Shown here piece by piece: positions 1 to 11,436 of a DNA stretch of 64,000 nt (within the stretch, counting starts at the first letter, position 1; each line of letters opens with the position of its first letter). A program made the translations under genes and the position numbers. The stretch covers positions 4,927,001 to 4,991,000 of the forward strand of contig NZ_CP019630.1 of the NCBI RefSeq assembly GCF_001999245.1, read 5' to 3'. The notes below the pieces were generated by a model. That model searched no databases and was not told the DNA's origin. It saw nothing but the letters and a program-made list of their open reading frames with translations. The stretch is from Roseibium algicola. Its GTDB lineage: Bacteria; Pseudomonadota; Alphaproteobacteria; Rhizobiales; Stappiaceae.

Positions 1-525
1 ATCGAAATCGTAGCGTGGATCGGAAAAGAACATCCGGAACGTGTGCAGCGCCTCGAGCGGGAAACCCGTGTGATGCTCCCGCAGATTGTCGAATTTCGTG
101 CAGAAGTCTTCCAGCGTTTCCCTGTTGCCATCCAGCTCTTCCATCTGGATGCGCTGGGCGATTACAAAGTCGGCGATATGTTCCTTGCCGTAGTCGGTCA
201 GCCCGCGCTCGATCAGGTGCCCCTGCATCTCTTCGGGCAGGGGCTTTTCCGTGGTTCTCATGTAGCCGAGGTGTTCCAGGCGGGCATAAAGTTCGTTCGT
301 GACGCTGCCGGGCCCGGTCAGAAAGACTGGTTCGTGCTCATCGTCCATGAGCTGTATGGCACCGCGCAGGGTCGAAAAATCGCCATCGCTGAGAGCATGC
401 ACCAGAAAGCTCGTGTCCGGCCACCATTTGGCGGATTGCGGGTCGTTTGTCGCCGAGAAGAGGGTGAACTCTTCCCCGGCTCCATTCCGGACAACCGGCT
501 GATGGTTCTCGTTTTGAAGGACCAT
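1..525 (-). CDS. Hypothetical protein, C-terminus beyond window
   Basis: Reading the minus strand from an ATG at 525 gives 175 codons with no stop, so the gene runs off the left edge. The protein starts MVLQNENHQPVVRNG and is acidic and soluble-looking, with no signal peptide or membrane segment. A GGGAGC ribosome-binding site sits about 9 bases before the ATG, just after the terminator of the isocitrate dehydrogenase gene. Codon use is GC-rich at third positions, as in neighbouring genes. I do not recognise the family. The open plus-strand frame over the same bases looks like an antisense shadow. Confidence 0.7.
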   Translation of the reverse strand, partial: MVLQNENHQPVVRNGAGEEFTLFSATNDPQSAKWWPDTSFLVHALSDGDFSTLRGAIQLMDDEHEPVFLTGPGSVTNELYARLEHLGYMRTTEKPLPEEMQGHLIERGLTDYGKEHIADFVIAQRIQMEELDGNRETLEDFCTKFDNLREHHTGFPLEALHTFRMFFSDPRYDFD

Positions 526-545
526 TTGAAATGAGCTCCCTGGCG

Positions 546-574
546 CAAAAAAGAGGGCGGCCGGAGCCGCCCTA
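546..574 (-). terminator. Rho-independent terminator after icd
   Basis: A perfect 8-bp stem (AGGGCGGC/GCCGCCCT, 554-573) with a CGGA tetraloop is followed on the minus strand by a run of six T. It lies 27 bases past the icd stop codon and before the start of the next minus-strand gene. Confidence 0.9.
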
Positions 575-600
575 CTTCTACCCAAGGGTGCATTTGCAAA

Positions 601-3138
<2,538 letters not shown>

Positions 3139-5010
3139 TCAGGCTGACTTGCGAACGAGGAAGCCTTGCAGGTCGGCAATGTTCATTGGTTTGCTGAAGG
3201 CATATCCTTGAACGTAGTTGACACCGAGCATGCGCAGCTTGTTGATCGTGTCTTCCGTTTCGACCCCTTCGGCAAGGGCTTCGATGCCGAGCCCGTGTGC
3301 CATGTCGACGATTGTCTTGATCAGCTTGAACTGCTCCGGATTGCTGGACAGCGGAGAAATCAGGGCCCGGTCGATCTTCAGAAGATCGGGTTTGAGCTTT
3401 GTCAGCGCGATAATCGATGCGTGGCCGGTGCCGAAATCGTCGATTTCTATTCGAATGCCGAGCTTGCGCAGGGCGTTGACGGTTTCGACTTCATCGTCCG
3501 ACAGCGTATCGAAGAAGACCGACTCGACCAGCTCGAATGCGATTTCGGCACGGACCTTCGGCAGGTTCTGGATGTATTCGGCAAGTCCGGGTTCGGCCAG
3601 CCTCTGGTAGCTGACGTTGAAGCTCACCTTCGGAAAAACGACCCCCGTGCGTTCCTGGGCCAGGATAAGATCGATTGCTTTCGACATGATGTGGCTGTCG
3701 AAGGCAGCCGCCTTGCCCGCTTCCTGAACCGCGTCCAGGAAAGCTGCGGGACCCAGAATGCCCTGCTTGGGATGGTTCCAGCGGGCGAGCACTTCAATCC
3801 CGACAACAGCACCTGTCCGGGTGTCATGCTGGGTCTGGAAATAAGGCTCGAACTCGTCGTTCTCCAACCCGTAGAGGACCGCTTCGGCGGTTTTCATCAG
3901 ATGCTGCGCATCTTTCTTCAGGCCCGGATTGAACATCACGGCCCTGTTCTTCCCGGCCTTCTTGGCCTCGTAAAGCGCTATGTCCGCGTCGACCATCATG
4001 CTGTCGAGCTTGCCGCCGCTTATGCTGGAATGGGTTACGCCAACCGAGGCGCCCACGCGAAGCTTGGTTTTCGAGACGACATGGGGGCGTTGCATCCAGC
4101 TTTTCAGTCCCTCAAGAAAATCGCTTTGCTGGTCTGCGCCGATCGCAGGTGACGCCACCACGAATTCATCGCCGCCAATACGAGCGATGATCGAGTTGAC
4201 GGGAGCAATCGCATTCAGTCTTTCCCCCACCAGCACAAGCAGCTTGTCGCCGGCTGCATGGCCGACTGTGTCGTTGATGTTCTTGAAACCGTCCAGGTCG
4301 ATCTGGAACAGGGTCATGTCGGGCAGGGTGCCGTCGTCCTGGTGCAGCTTTCCAATGGCGTGGCGAAGTCCGCGGCGGTTCAGCAGGCCGGTCAGGTCAT
4401 CGTGGATCGAGCGATGGTGCGCTTCAAGCCTTGCGCTTTCCATGTGGTCGAGAAATCTCTTGAGTGAAGCGGCAATATAGATGCCCCCCAGGCAATTGAT
4501 CGTTCCCAGGATGTAGTGGTTCATCAGATGCCACCAGGAATAACTGGAGGAAGGCCAGACAAGTTCCGGGTGGAGGAGCGTCAGCACCGAATGATGGAGT
4601 AGGGCGGCAACAGTGGTCATCAGCACCGATCGCCAGCAGACATAGGCAATGATGATCGACGTATTGATGAAATAAAGCATATGCACTTCAAGCATATACT
4701 CGCCATTGTGGATGTCGGAGGCGACGTAGAGCCCGAACATCCATGTGGAATTGATCGCGACGGTCACGATCAGCCGGGTGCGCAAGGCCGACGCGTCGGC
4801 CATGACGGTTGCCGTCGTGACGGTACCGATCAGGGCCAGAGGAAGGGCAACAAAAAGCACTGAGCCGCCGGTAAGATAAGATGCGATAACGGCTATTGCT
4901 GCAGCCAGCCAGAAGTACCAGACGAGAATCCAGCTCACAGCCTGGCGAAGCCGCTGCACGTTCAGTGCCGAAACATCGACCCAGAAATTATTCAGAAACG
5001 AAGGTTTCAT
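3139..5010 (-). CDS. Membrane-anchored GGDEF-EAL protein (c-di-GMP turnover)
   Basis: This is a 623-residue protein. Residues 20-185 contain about six hydrophobic segments forming an N-terminal membrane domain. A GGDEF domain follows (canonical GGDEF at 279-283), then an EAL domain with EVL at 406-408 and DDFGTG further on. Both catalytic motifs look largely intact, so it may make and/or degrade cyclic di-GMP at the inner membrane. I chose the ATG at 5010 because it overlaps the stop of the upstream small gene in an ATGA. An in-frame start 17 codons earlier is possible but lies inside that gene. Which activity dominates cannot be told from sequence. Confidence 0.93.
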   Translation of the reverse strand: MKPSFLNNFWVDVSALNVQRLRQAVSWILVWYFWLAAAIAVIASYLTGGSVLFVALPLALIGTVTTATVMADASALRTRLIVTVAINSTWMFGLYVASDIHNGEYMLEVHMLYFINTSIIIAYVCWRSVLMTTVAALLHHSVLTLLHPELVWPSSSYSWWHLMNHYILGTINCLGGIYIAASLKRFLDHMESARLEAHHRSIHDDLTGLLNRRGLRHAIGKLHQDDGTLPDMTLFQIDLDGFKNINDTVGHAAGDKLLVLVGERLNAIAPVNSIIARIGGDEFVVASPAIGADQQSDFLEGLKSWMQRPHVVSKTKLRVGASVGVTHSSISGGKLDSMMVDADIALYEAKKAGKNRAVMFNPGLKKDAQHLMKTAEAVLYGLENDEFEPYFQTQHDTRTGAVVGIEVLARWNHPKQGILGPAAFLDAVQEAGKAAAFDSHIMSKAIDLILAQERTGVVFPKVSFNVSYQRLAEPGLAEYIQNLPKVRAEIAFELVESVFFDTLSDDEVETVNALRKLGIRIEIDDFGTGHASIIALTKLKPDLLKIDRALISPLSSNPEQFKLIKTIVDMAHGLGIEALAEGVETEDTINKLRMLGVNYVQGYAFSKPMNIADLQGFLVRKSA

Positions 5011-5381
5011 TCGACCGGTTGTGCCTCCGATAGTCTGGGGCCGTGCTGGTCGATACCGCACAACCGGGCAAATTCGGCATTGAGCAGAAAGAGTGCGTTG
5101 GAAGATTTCAGACTTTGCGACTGTTGCGTGGATTGCGGAATGGCAACCACCATCCAGTCGAAAGGTCCGGGTGCTGCGATGGGAGCTCCGGTAAGCGCTA
5201 CCGAAGTGAAGCTTTGTCGTTCAGAAAACCAGGGCGGAAATACAGCCACTGCCTGCAGTCCCACCGCACCGGCGTTCTTGGTCACAAGCAGCCCCGCACT
5301 GAACAGCACGGCAACGCAAAGCATTGAAACCGCTGGACAATAAGTCCGGAAGAGGATTGCAGATTTTCGCACGAAATACAC
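5007..5381 (-). CDS. Small exported or membrane-anchored protein coupled to GGDEF-EAL gene
   Basis: This 124-residue protein has a hydrophobic segment at about residues 10-40, so it is exported or anchored. The mature part includes VFPPW and a glycine/proline-rich stretch ending PFDWMVVAIP. Its stop codon overlaps the start of the GGDEF-EAL gene (ATGA, 5007-5010), which suggests translational coupling and a shared operon. The start is GTG at 5381; its ribosome-binding site is weak, and an internal ATG at codon 20 cannot be excluded. I recall similar FPPW-containing small proteins in Rhizobiales but no known function. A sensor or partner of the c-di-GMP enzyme is inference. Confidence 0.7.
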   Translation of the reverse strand: MYFVRKSAILFRTYCPAVSMLCVAVLFSAGLLVTKNAGAVGLQAVAVFPPWFSERQSFTSVALTGAPIAAPGPFDWMVVAIPQSTQQSQSLKSSNALFLLNAEFARLCGIDQHGPRLSEAQPVE

Positions 5382-5608
5382 CCGAATTGAAGCGTGAAAA
5401 GCAGTATCCCATGCACTTATTGAGGGTGTGTAAAGTTGATATTGTATCTTTCCTGCAATTTATCTCAAATATTAACAATAAGATTTTTGTGTGCCTGGGT
5501 AATATTTGCAGTGTTGTTTAATCGTAGGGGGAATCGCGTGATTTCAGGATGTCTGGACTTCCCGGCCTTCGGAAAGCGTTGGGTCATCCACACGCACATG
5601 TTTCAATC

Positions 5609-5845
5609 TCAGGCTTTGACGCTTTCCGGCTGCCAGATTGAGACTGCAGCTTCGGGAAAGTTTGCAAGTATCCGGTCCAGTTCCTGCGCATCGATCGACG
5701 TGTTGGGCAAAGCCGCAGCGACTTCTTTTATCGCGCTGTCCAGCGCCAGGTTGCGGTGCAGGCGAACCGACTTCCCCTCGGAAAACGAGAGACCTTCCGA
5801 GCAGTGGCGGAGATGCGTCTGACAAGACCAAGATGCACGGAACAC
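5609..5845 (-). CDS. Possible small hypothetical protein
   Basis: This 78-codon minus-strand frame ends with a plausible acidic, helical stretch (about residues 30-78, including [15 protein letters not shown]) whose codon choice resembles the real genes around it. The N-terminal 25 codons are less convincing and no clear ribosome-binding site is visible, so the true start may be internal. It is divergent from the RNA methyltransferase gene. I know no family for it. Confidence 0.35.
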   Translation of the reverse strand: MFRASWSCQTHLRHCSEGLSFSEGKSVRLHRNLALDSAIKEVAAALPNTSIDAQELDRILANFPEAAVSIWQPESVKA

Positions 5846-5956
5846 AGACGGACCTCAAAAATCATCGTATTTATCGGAGGAATGAGGCCGACCGCAGCTG
5901 TGGTGCAGGCCTTTCGGTCTTTTCATCCGACGTTGCTTCCGCTAAATCCCCGCTTC

Positions 5957-6769
5957 ATGAGCAAGAATGCACACATCAGAGACGAAGCCCGCGCCGTGAC
6001 GGCCAAGCCGCCGGCGGTGATCCTTTGCGAGCCGCAGCTTGGCGAGAACATCGGCACGGCGGCAAGGGCGATGGCGAATTTCGGTCTGGTGGATCTGCGG
6101 ATCGTCAATCCGCGCGACGGTTGGCCGAGTGAGAAGGCAAGAGCCGCGGCAAGCCGGGCGGATCACGTCATCGACAAGGTGCAGGTTTTCGACAGTGTCG
6201 AGGCGGCTATTGCCGATCTGCAATTTGTCTTCGCCACCACGGCCCGCTCGCGCGAAGTGCCCAAGCCTGTGCGGGGGCCGGATGAAGCTGCCAAAAAATC
6301 CGTCGAACTTGGAGAACAGGGTGCCGCGACCGGTTATCTGTTCGGCCGAGAGCGCTGGGGTCTCAACAACGAGGAAGTGGCTCTCGCCGACGAGATCGTT
6401 ACGCTGCCTGTAGATCCGGATTTTGCCTCGCTGAACATTGCGCAGGCAGTGCTGGTGTGTGCCTATGAATGGCGCAAGACCGCGACGTCCGGCGCATTGC
6501 CCTTTATCCTGTCGGAAGAAGTGCATCCACCGGCGAAGAAGGACGAAGTGCTGCGTTTCTTCGAGCACCTGGAAGGGGCACTCGACAAGGCTACCTTCTT
6601 CCGTCCGCCGGAGCGGCGGCCGCATATGGTGCGCACGCTGCGCAACATCTTCCAGAAGGCGGAGTTGACCGACCAGGAAGTGCGCGCGCTGCGCGGTGTC
6701 GTGGCCTCGCTGGAAAAACGGGAAACGCGACCGCGCAAGGACAGATCAGGTTCAGGCAGCGAAGAATAG
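5957..6769 (+). CDS. trmJ: TrmJ/TrmH-family RNA 2'-O-methyltransferase (SpoU fold)
   Basis: This SPOUT-class methyltransferase of 270 residues opens with VILCEPQLGENIGTAARAMANFG, the N-terminal motif of the family. It later has YLFGRERWGLNNEE and LNIAQAV, the knotted SAM-binding motifs. TrmJ methylates the 2'-hydroxyl of nucleotide 32 in tRNAs, and the C-terminal helical extension fits TrmJ rather than TrmH. I chose the ATG at 5957 (MSKNAH), although its ribosome-binding site is weak. An ATG at 5882 follows a GGAGGA almost without spacing and is the alternative. The glutamate racemase gene starts 9 bases after it, so the two probably form an operon. Confidence 0.88.
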   Translation: MSKNAHIRDEARAVTAKPPAVILCEPQLGENIGTAARAMANFGLVDLRIVNPRDGWPSEKARAAASRADHVIDKVQVFDSVEAAIADLQFVFATTARSREVPKPVRGPDEAAKKSVELGEQGAATGYLFGRERWGLNNEEVALADEIVTLPVDPDFASLNIAQAVLVCAYEWRKTATSGALPFILSEEVHPPAKKDEVLRFFEHLEGALDKATFFRPPERRPHMVRTLRNIFQKAELTDQEVRALRGVVASLEKRETRPRKDRSGSGSEE

Positions 6770-6778
6770 AGGCAGATC

Positions 6779-7573
6779 TTGCAGGGTTCGGGGCCGGTAC
6801 TCTTTTTCGATTCAGGTCTTGGCGGGCTCACGGTGTTGCGCGAAGCGCGATATCTGCTGCCTTATGAGCCGCTCCTTTATGTCGCCGACGATGCGGCCTT
6901 TCCCATCGGCCGCTGGCCGGAAGCGGAATTGAAAGAACGGATCGTATCCCTTTTTGACGATCTGATTGCCGAACACGGCCCCAAGGCGGTGGTGATTGCC
7001 TGCAATACAGCCTTCACGTTGGCTGGAGACGCGCTGCGCGAGGCGCACCCGGATGTGCCTTTTGTCGGCACTGTTCCAGCAATCAAGCCGGCGGCGGAGC
7101 GCACCTCCTCCGGGCTGATCTCGGTTCTGGCAACGCCGGGCACGGTGCGCAGAACCTATACACGAAGCCTGATCGAGAGTTTTGCCAGCCAGTGCCATGT
7201 CCGGCTTGTCGGATCGGATAAGCTGGCGGAACTGGCCGAAAAACATCTGCGTGGCGACACTGTTTCCGACGCAGATCTTCTGCCGGAAATCTCTGACTGT
7301 TTCCTGGAGCAGGACGGCAAGCGGACCGATATCGTCGTGCTGGCCTGCACCCACTATCCGTTTCTTGCCAACCGTTTTCGCAGGATTGCTCCCTGGCCGG
7401 TCGACTGGCTGGATCCGGCGGAAGCCATTGCCCGCCAGTTGGTCCGTGTTCTGGGGGAGGGGGCCGCAAGTGAGCCTTCGCGCCATCTGCCAGACCGAGC
7501 TGTCTTCACCTCCGGTACGAAGGATGCGGGGGTGTCACGGCTATTGGCCGGGTTTGGCCTGGTGCTGGACTGA
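6779..7573 (+). CDS. murI: Glutamate racemase
   Basis: MurI interconverts L- and D-glutamate to supply D-glutamate for peptidoglycan. The 264-residue protein shows FDSGLGG at the N-terminus, the first catalytic cysteine in ACNTA and the second in ACTHYP, all family hallmarks. The start codon is TTG at 6779 with an AGAGGCAG site upstream; no ATG or GTG fits the conserved N-terminus. It sits 9 bases after the RNA methyltransferase gene and is probably co-transcribed with it. The rare start may keep expression low. Confidence 0.95.
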   Translation: MQGSGPVLFFDSGLGGLTVLREARYLLPYEPLLYVADDAAFPIGRWPEAELKERIVSLFDDLIAEHGPKAVVIACNTAFTLAGDALREAHPDVPFVGTVPAIKPAAERTSSGLISVLATPGTVRRTYTRSLIESFASQCHVRLVGSDKLAELAEKHLRGDTVSDADLLPEISDCFLEQDGKRTDIVVLACTHYPFLANRFRRIAPWPVDWLDPAEAIARQLVRVLGEGAASEPSRHLPDRAVFTSGTKDAGVSRLLAGFGLVLD

Positions 7574-7768
7574 TTGGCAGCGTAGTCGAACGGGCCTTTT
7601 TCCTTGGCCACCGGTCGCCCGGATCTTTCCGCGAACCGAGTCACACAGCAGCGCAAGGCATCATCCCGAACGTGCCCTCCTATGAGAGGTGCGCTCAGAG
7701 CCGTGTCCCGCCGGTCAGGTGAGAACGTGCAACGTGTTCCCTGGGAAGGGTAGAAGTGTGGCTTGGCC

Positions 7769-9565
7769 TCACGCAGCCAGGCATTTGACGGCCAGGCCGT
7801 CGTCGGAGCGTTTGGCTGCGCGCTTCAGTTCCATGATTTCGTGGTTGAGCGTATCGGGATGCAGCGTCAGGCCCTTGGGCAGGCTGAGGATCGATATGGA
7901 ACACTGCAGCAGCGGGAACTGCCGCGTCGTGCCGAAGCGGTCCTGGGCTTCGATGAAGCCGCGTTCCCGGTGCTCGGGTTCATAGAAGCTTTCCACATCC
8001 AGGCGGAATGCACGTTTCAGCGCCAGCATGCGCGCAGCAACATCGGTCTGGTCGACATTCTGGAAACCGGCGAAGAAATCGTCCCCGCCGATATGGCCGT
8101 AAAACGTGCCTGACCCTGAAATATGGCGCTGCAGCAGTTCGCTGAACAGAATGATCGCCCGGTCACCCTGGCGATAGCCATAGGTGTCGTTGAACGGCTT
8201 GAAGTTATCGAAGTCGAAATAACACATGTGCCGGTCGTACGTGCCCTTGCGCCCGCTTTCGGCGATGAACCTGGAAATGGCGCCATTGCCGGGCAGGCGG
8301 GTCAGCGGGTTCTGGTCCTGCGCTTCCTGAAGACGCTTTTCGTGAATGATCTTCAGGAGAGACGTGGCAGACAGGAAACCGGCATAGCGGAAGTTCTCGG
8401 TGATGATGATGCCATCCGAATTGATCGAGGAGGCAAAGGTCACCAGCAGCATGTCCGCATTGGAATCAATGTCGGCGATCGGGCAGGCGCGCACAAAAGA
8501 GCGCAGCGGGAAATCGAGGGCCGCCTTGGCATCGTCGTCGTCCGGTGCGCCCGCATAAAGATAGGCTTTCAGGTCGCGTTCGTGGATCAGGCCGCGCGGC
8601 TCGTTGTTGGCATCCACAACCGGAACCACACTGGCCTCCTGGTTATGGACCACCATGTCGAGCAGGTCGTTCATGGAAGCGTTCGACTGGATGGTCGGTA
8701 CCTTGATCAGCTCGTTGCGGATCCGGTCCAGCTCCTCCCGGCGCTTGCGGCCGACACCCGGCGCGCGCACATGGTCATAAAAGAGCTTGGCGGAAGAAGC
8801 TTCCTGGAACGGCTTGGCGACGAAGTAGCCCTGGATCAGGTCGCAGCCGGCTTCCCGGCAGGCCTTGAACTCGCTCTCCGTTTCAACTCCTTCGGCAATT
8901 ACCCTTGCGCCCAGCACGTGCGCCAGGTTGGCCACCGTGGTGACAAACAGCTTGCGCCTGGCGTCGCAATCGATGCCGTTCAGGAAGAAACGGTCGATCT
9001 TGACGTAGTCGGGCGACATGTCGTGCAGCAGACGCAGCTCGGAAGAGCCTCGGCCGAAGTCGTCAAGCGCGATCAGGAAGCCCAACTGGCGCAGATCGTT
9101 GACGGCGTGGTGGGTAACGTCGGTGAAGGTCTGCTGGTGCCGCTCGGAAAATTCCAGGCAGATCTGGTTCACCTGCAAGCCGGCTTCCGCCACAAGGCCT
9201 GCCAGCCGCATGCGCGGATCGTTGTCCTGGCCGAGGTCGCGTCCATCCAGCTTGAAATAGAGTTTGGTGCCCTGGGCGATCTTCAACCTGCCGAAGCGGT
9301 TCATCGCCTTTGCGAGAAGATGGGCCTCCAACTGGGGCAGATATCCTTCGGCGTGGGCAAAATCGATCAGTTCGTCAGGAGATTGCGCACCGACAAGATC
9401 GCAGTTCCGGATCTGGGCCTCGTAGCCGTAAACAACACCGGTGCCGATATCGACGACCGGCTGAAGGGCATAATCCAGTTTCGCCAGCGTGTCCTTCGGC
9501 GTACGACAGAGCAAGCCGGGCGCTTCCGGAACTGTCTGAAGAACTGGTTGACGATTCGCTGACAT
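7769..9565 (-). CDS. EAL-CBS-GGDEF protein with altered catalytic motifs
   Basis: This 598-residue soluble protein has an EAL domain at about 30-262, a CBS pair at about 290-410 and a GGDEF domain at about 415-590. The EAL signature reads EAQIR (E49) and the second motif LDDFGRG, so the key Glu and Asp residues are present but neighbours differ. The GGDEF signature reads GGDDF (493-497), departing from consensus at the fourth position. It has no membrane segment. The CBS pair suggests control by an adenine nucleotide. It may act as a phosphodiesterase with a regulatory GGDEF domain, or as a c-di-GMP effector. No operon partner is seen. Confidence 0.9.
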   Translation of the reverse strand: MSANRQPVLQTVPEAPGLLCRTPKDTLAKLDYALQPVVDIGTGVVYGYEAQIRNCDLVGAQSPDELIDFAHAEGYLPQLEAHLLAKAMNRFGRLKIAQGTKLYFKLDGRDLGQDNDPRMRLAGLVAEAGLQVNQICLEFSERHQQTFTDVTHHAVNDLRQLGFLIALDDFGRGSSELRLLHDMSPDYVKIDRFFLNGIDCDARRKLFVTTVANLAHVLGARVIAEGVETESEFKACREAGCDLIQGYFVAKPFQEASSAKLFYDHVRAPGVGRKRREELDRIRNELIKVPTIQSNASMNDLLDMVVHNQEASVVPVVDANNEPRGLIHERDLKAYLYAGAPDDDDAKAALDFPLRSFVRACPIADIDSNADMLLVTFASSINSDGIIITENFRYAGFLSATSLLKIIHEKRLQEAQDQNPLTRLPGNGAISRFIAESGRKGTYDRHMCYFDFDNFKPFNDTYGYRQGDRAIILFSELLQRHISGSGTFYGHIGGDDFFAGFQNVDQTDVAARMLALKRAFRLDVESFYEPEHRERGFIEAQDRFGTTRQFPLLQCSISILSLPKGLTLHPDTLNHEIMELKRAAKRSDDGLAVKCLAA

Positions 9566-10056
9566 TCTAGATCCTATTGCCGAGGTCCGGCCGATAAGCT
9601 TCCGTTGTTTGATGGGGTCTCGGAACAGTCCGTTGCACTGATATTATTCGCTATGGTTGCAACGGCGATTGCATAGTGAAAAGCTGCAATTAAAAATCTC
9701 TAAATGTATGCATTGTTTTCCCCATTTTGTGGACGCTACGTCATAAATTATGGCAATGAATTCCATCTGAACCGTTAAATATGCCTGCTTGTCCGACAAA
9801 ATAAGCAGAATTGGCCGGGTTCGGCGGGTCTTTTCCGAAGCGGACCGGGTGCACGGATTGACATTTCAAGGCTCTGCCTGTATCTCCGCGCGGTCCGGCA
9901 GGCAATGTCTTCCGGATCTACGCACCCGTGGGCATCCGGCCGGCGCCGTCTAGCCGGGTCCCTGTCGATCTGACCTTTCCGTCGCAAGACGGGTTGTGAC
10001 GATAAAGGAGGGCGCGTTTCCTTTTAAATAACAACGCGAATTCAAAGGAAACCGCG
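9566..10056. other. Intergenic region with rpsD leader
   Basis: This stretch of about 490 bases separates two divergent genes. 9640-9790 is AT-rich, while 9830-10056 is the rpsD promoter and a leader of about 170 bases. Short inverted repeats around 9913-9937 could fold in the leader. No credible coding frame is present. Confidence 0.6.
9858..9886 (+). promoter_or_regulatory. Predicted sigma70-type promoter of rpsD
   Basis: TTGACA (9858-9863) and TATCTC (9881-9886) are separated by 17 bases, a good housekeeping promoter. It would give an S4 mRNA leader of about 165 bases, long enough for autogenous control by S4 binding. That control is inference. Confidence 0.6.
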
Positions 10057-10674
10057 ATGTCGAAGCGCCATAGCGTTAAGTACAAAATTGACCGCCGGAT
10101 GGGCGAAAACATCTGGGGTCGTCCGAAGAGCCCGGCCAACAAGCGTGAATACGGCCCGGGTCAGCACGGCCAGCGCCGCAAGGGCAAGCTGTCCGACTTC
10201 GGTGTTCAGCTCCGCGCAAAGCAGAAGCTGAAAGGCTACTACGGCAACATTTCCGAAAAGCAGTTCCGCAAGGTTTATGCTGAAGCGTCCCGTATGAAAG
10301 GTGACACTTCCGAAAACCTGATCGGCCTGCTGGAGCGCCGTCTGGACGCCATCGTCTACCGTGCGAAGTTCGTCCCGACCGTTTTCGCAGCACGTCAGTT
10401 CATCAACCACGGCCACGTGAAGGTGAACGGCAAGCGCGTCAACATCTCGAGCTACCAGATCCGTCCGGGTGACGTGATCGAAGTTCGTGAAAAGTCCAAG
10501 CAGCTCGCCCTGGTTCTGGAAGCAACCCAGTCCGCAGAGCGTGATGTTCCGGATTATATCGACGTCGACCACAACAAGATGACCGCGACCTACTCCCGCG
10601 TTCCAGGCTTCTCTGACGTACCGTACCCGGTACAGATGGAACCGAACCTGGTGGTCGAGTTCTATTCGCGCTAA
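10057..10674 (+). CDS. rpsD: 30S ribosomal protein S4
   Basis: The 205-residue protein is a typical alphaproteobacterial S4, with the basic N-terminus ([12 protein letters not shown]), the S4 RNA-binding domain around residues 95-160 (RRLDAIVYR, then [11 protein letters not shown]) and the usual length. S4 binds 16S rRNA early in small-subunit assembly. AAAGGAAA lies just before the ATG. The gene stands alone with its own promoter and terminator, as is common in this class, rather than in the alpha operon. Confidence 0.98.
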   Translation: MSKRHSVKYKIDRRMGENIWGRPKSPANKREYGPGQHGQRRKGKLSDFGVQLRAKQKLKGYYGNISEKQFRKVYAEASRMKGDTSENLIGLLERRLDAIVYRAKFVPTVFAARQFINHGHVKVNGKRVNISSYQIRPGDVIEVREKSKQLALVLEATQSAERDVPDYIDVDHNKMTATYSRVPGFSDVPYPVQMEPNLVVEFYSR

Positions 10675-10700
10675 TCAGCGCCGAATACGGTTTGACGGAA

Positions 10701-10730
10701 AGGCCCGCCTCTGGCGGGCCTTTTCTTTTT
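10701..10730 (+). terminator. Rho-independent terminator after rpsD
   Basis: AGGCCCGCC and GGCGGGCCT pair around a short loop and are followed by TTTTCTTTTT, 27 bases after the rpsD stop. Confidence 0.93.
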
Positions 10731-10761
10731 GCCGGCCTTTGTTTGAGGCGGATGCCGGGCG

Positions 10762-11250
10762 TCAGATGTCGTTTCGCGGTATTCGAAGAACCTGACCCGG
10801 GAAAATAACGTTTGGACTGCTCAGGATGTGCTGGTTGGCATCGAAGATCGGCTGATAGTCACCGGTGCCATACTGGTCTTGCGCGATCTTTGTCAGCGTA
10901 TCACCCGACTTCACCGTGTAGGGCTGCCAGCCACCGTATCCCGCCAGGATCCTGGGGCCGAACAGGACAGGGATGACGACGGACGGGCCATTTTCGTTGC
11001 CGGTGTCGTCGGCCAGGGTCAGGAACAGGCGATTGAGTTGAAACTGGTTGGTGTCCGGGATATCGATAAATCCCTGAAACTGCTTGAGGCCGAGTGAGCC
11101 TACCTGGGTAAAGGAGGCATATTCGTCGTGTCCTTCGGAAACCCGAATGCTCAAGGTTCCTTCGAATGCGGTCGCATTGCCCGCGATCAGTATTCTTGAT
11201 CCCACCAGATCAAACGGCTGTGGTTGCTGAATATCCAGAGTTACAGTCAT
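10762..11250 (-). CDS. LysM domain protein with Gmad2-like Ig domain
   Basis: This is a 162-residue protein. Residues 1-100 fit the Gmad2/immunoglobulin-like domain ([22 protein letters not shown] is typical) and residues 110-160 are a LysM module ([20 protein letters not shown]). LysM binds peptidoglycan or chitin, so a cell-wall role is likely, but no signal peptide is visible; export would need another route. The ATG at 11250 has a good GGAAGG site. It converges on the rpsD terminator. Confidence 0.85.
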   Translation of the reverse strand: MTVTLDIQQPQPFDLVGSRILIAGNATAFEGTLSIRVSEGHDEYASFTQVGSLGLKQFQGFIDIPDTNQFQLNRLFLTLADDTGNENGPSVVIPVLFGPRILAGYGGWQPYTVKSGDTLTKIAQDQYGTGDYQPIFDANQHILSSPNVIFPGQVLRIPRNDI

Positions 11251-11352
11251 ATCAATACCTTCCGCGTAAAAAGTCTCAGGTATCTTCCGCTGCCCCCAGC
11301 CGGCTTTGACAAGGGTACAACGTTTTGGCGGAAAAACGATAGATGCAACTTT

Positions 11353-11388
11353 ACCGGGGGTCTGCGCTCACGGCTGGAGACCCCCGGT
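11353..11388. other. Strong hairpin downstream of TAXI gene
   Basis: ACCGGGGGTCT (11353-11363) and AGACCCCCGGT (11378-11388) form a perfect 11-bp stem with a 14-base loop. It lies 49 bases past the stop of the TRAP binding-protein gene. There is no T-run, so it is a 3'-end protecting hairpin or non-classical terminator rather than a standard one. Confidence 0.6.
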
Positions 11389-11436
11389 CTTGGTGGATTT
11401 GCCCGGCCGCATTTCGTCGGTCAGGGCTAACGCCGG

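Noticed and set aside
43..534. A 163-codon plus-strand frame at the left edge
   Set aside because: The minus strand reads through without a stop from an ATG with a good ribosome-binding site and has better codon use, so the plus frame is the shadow.
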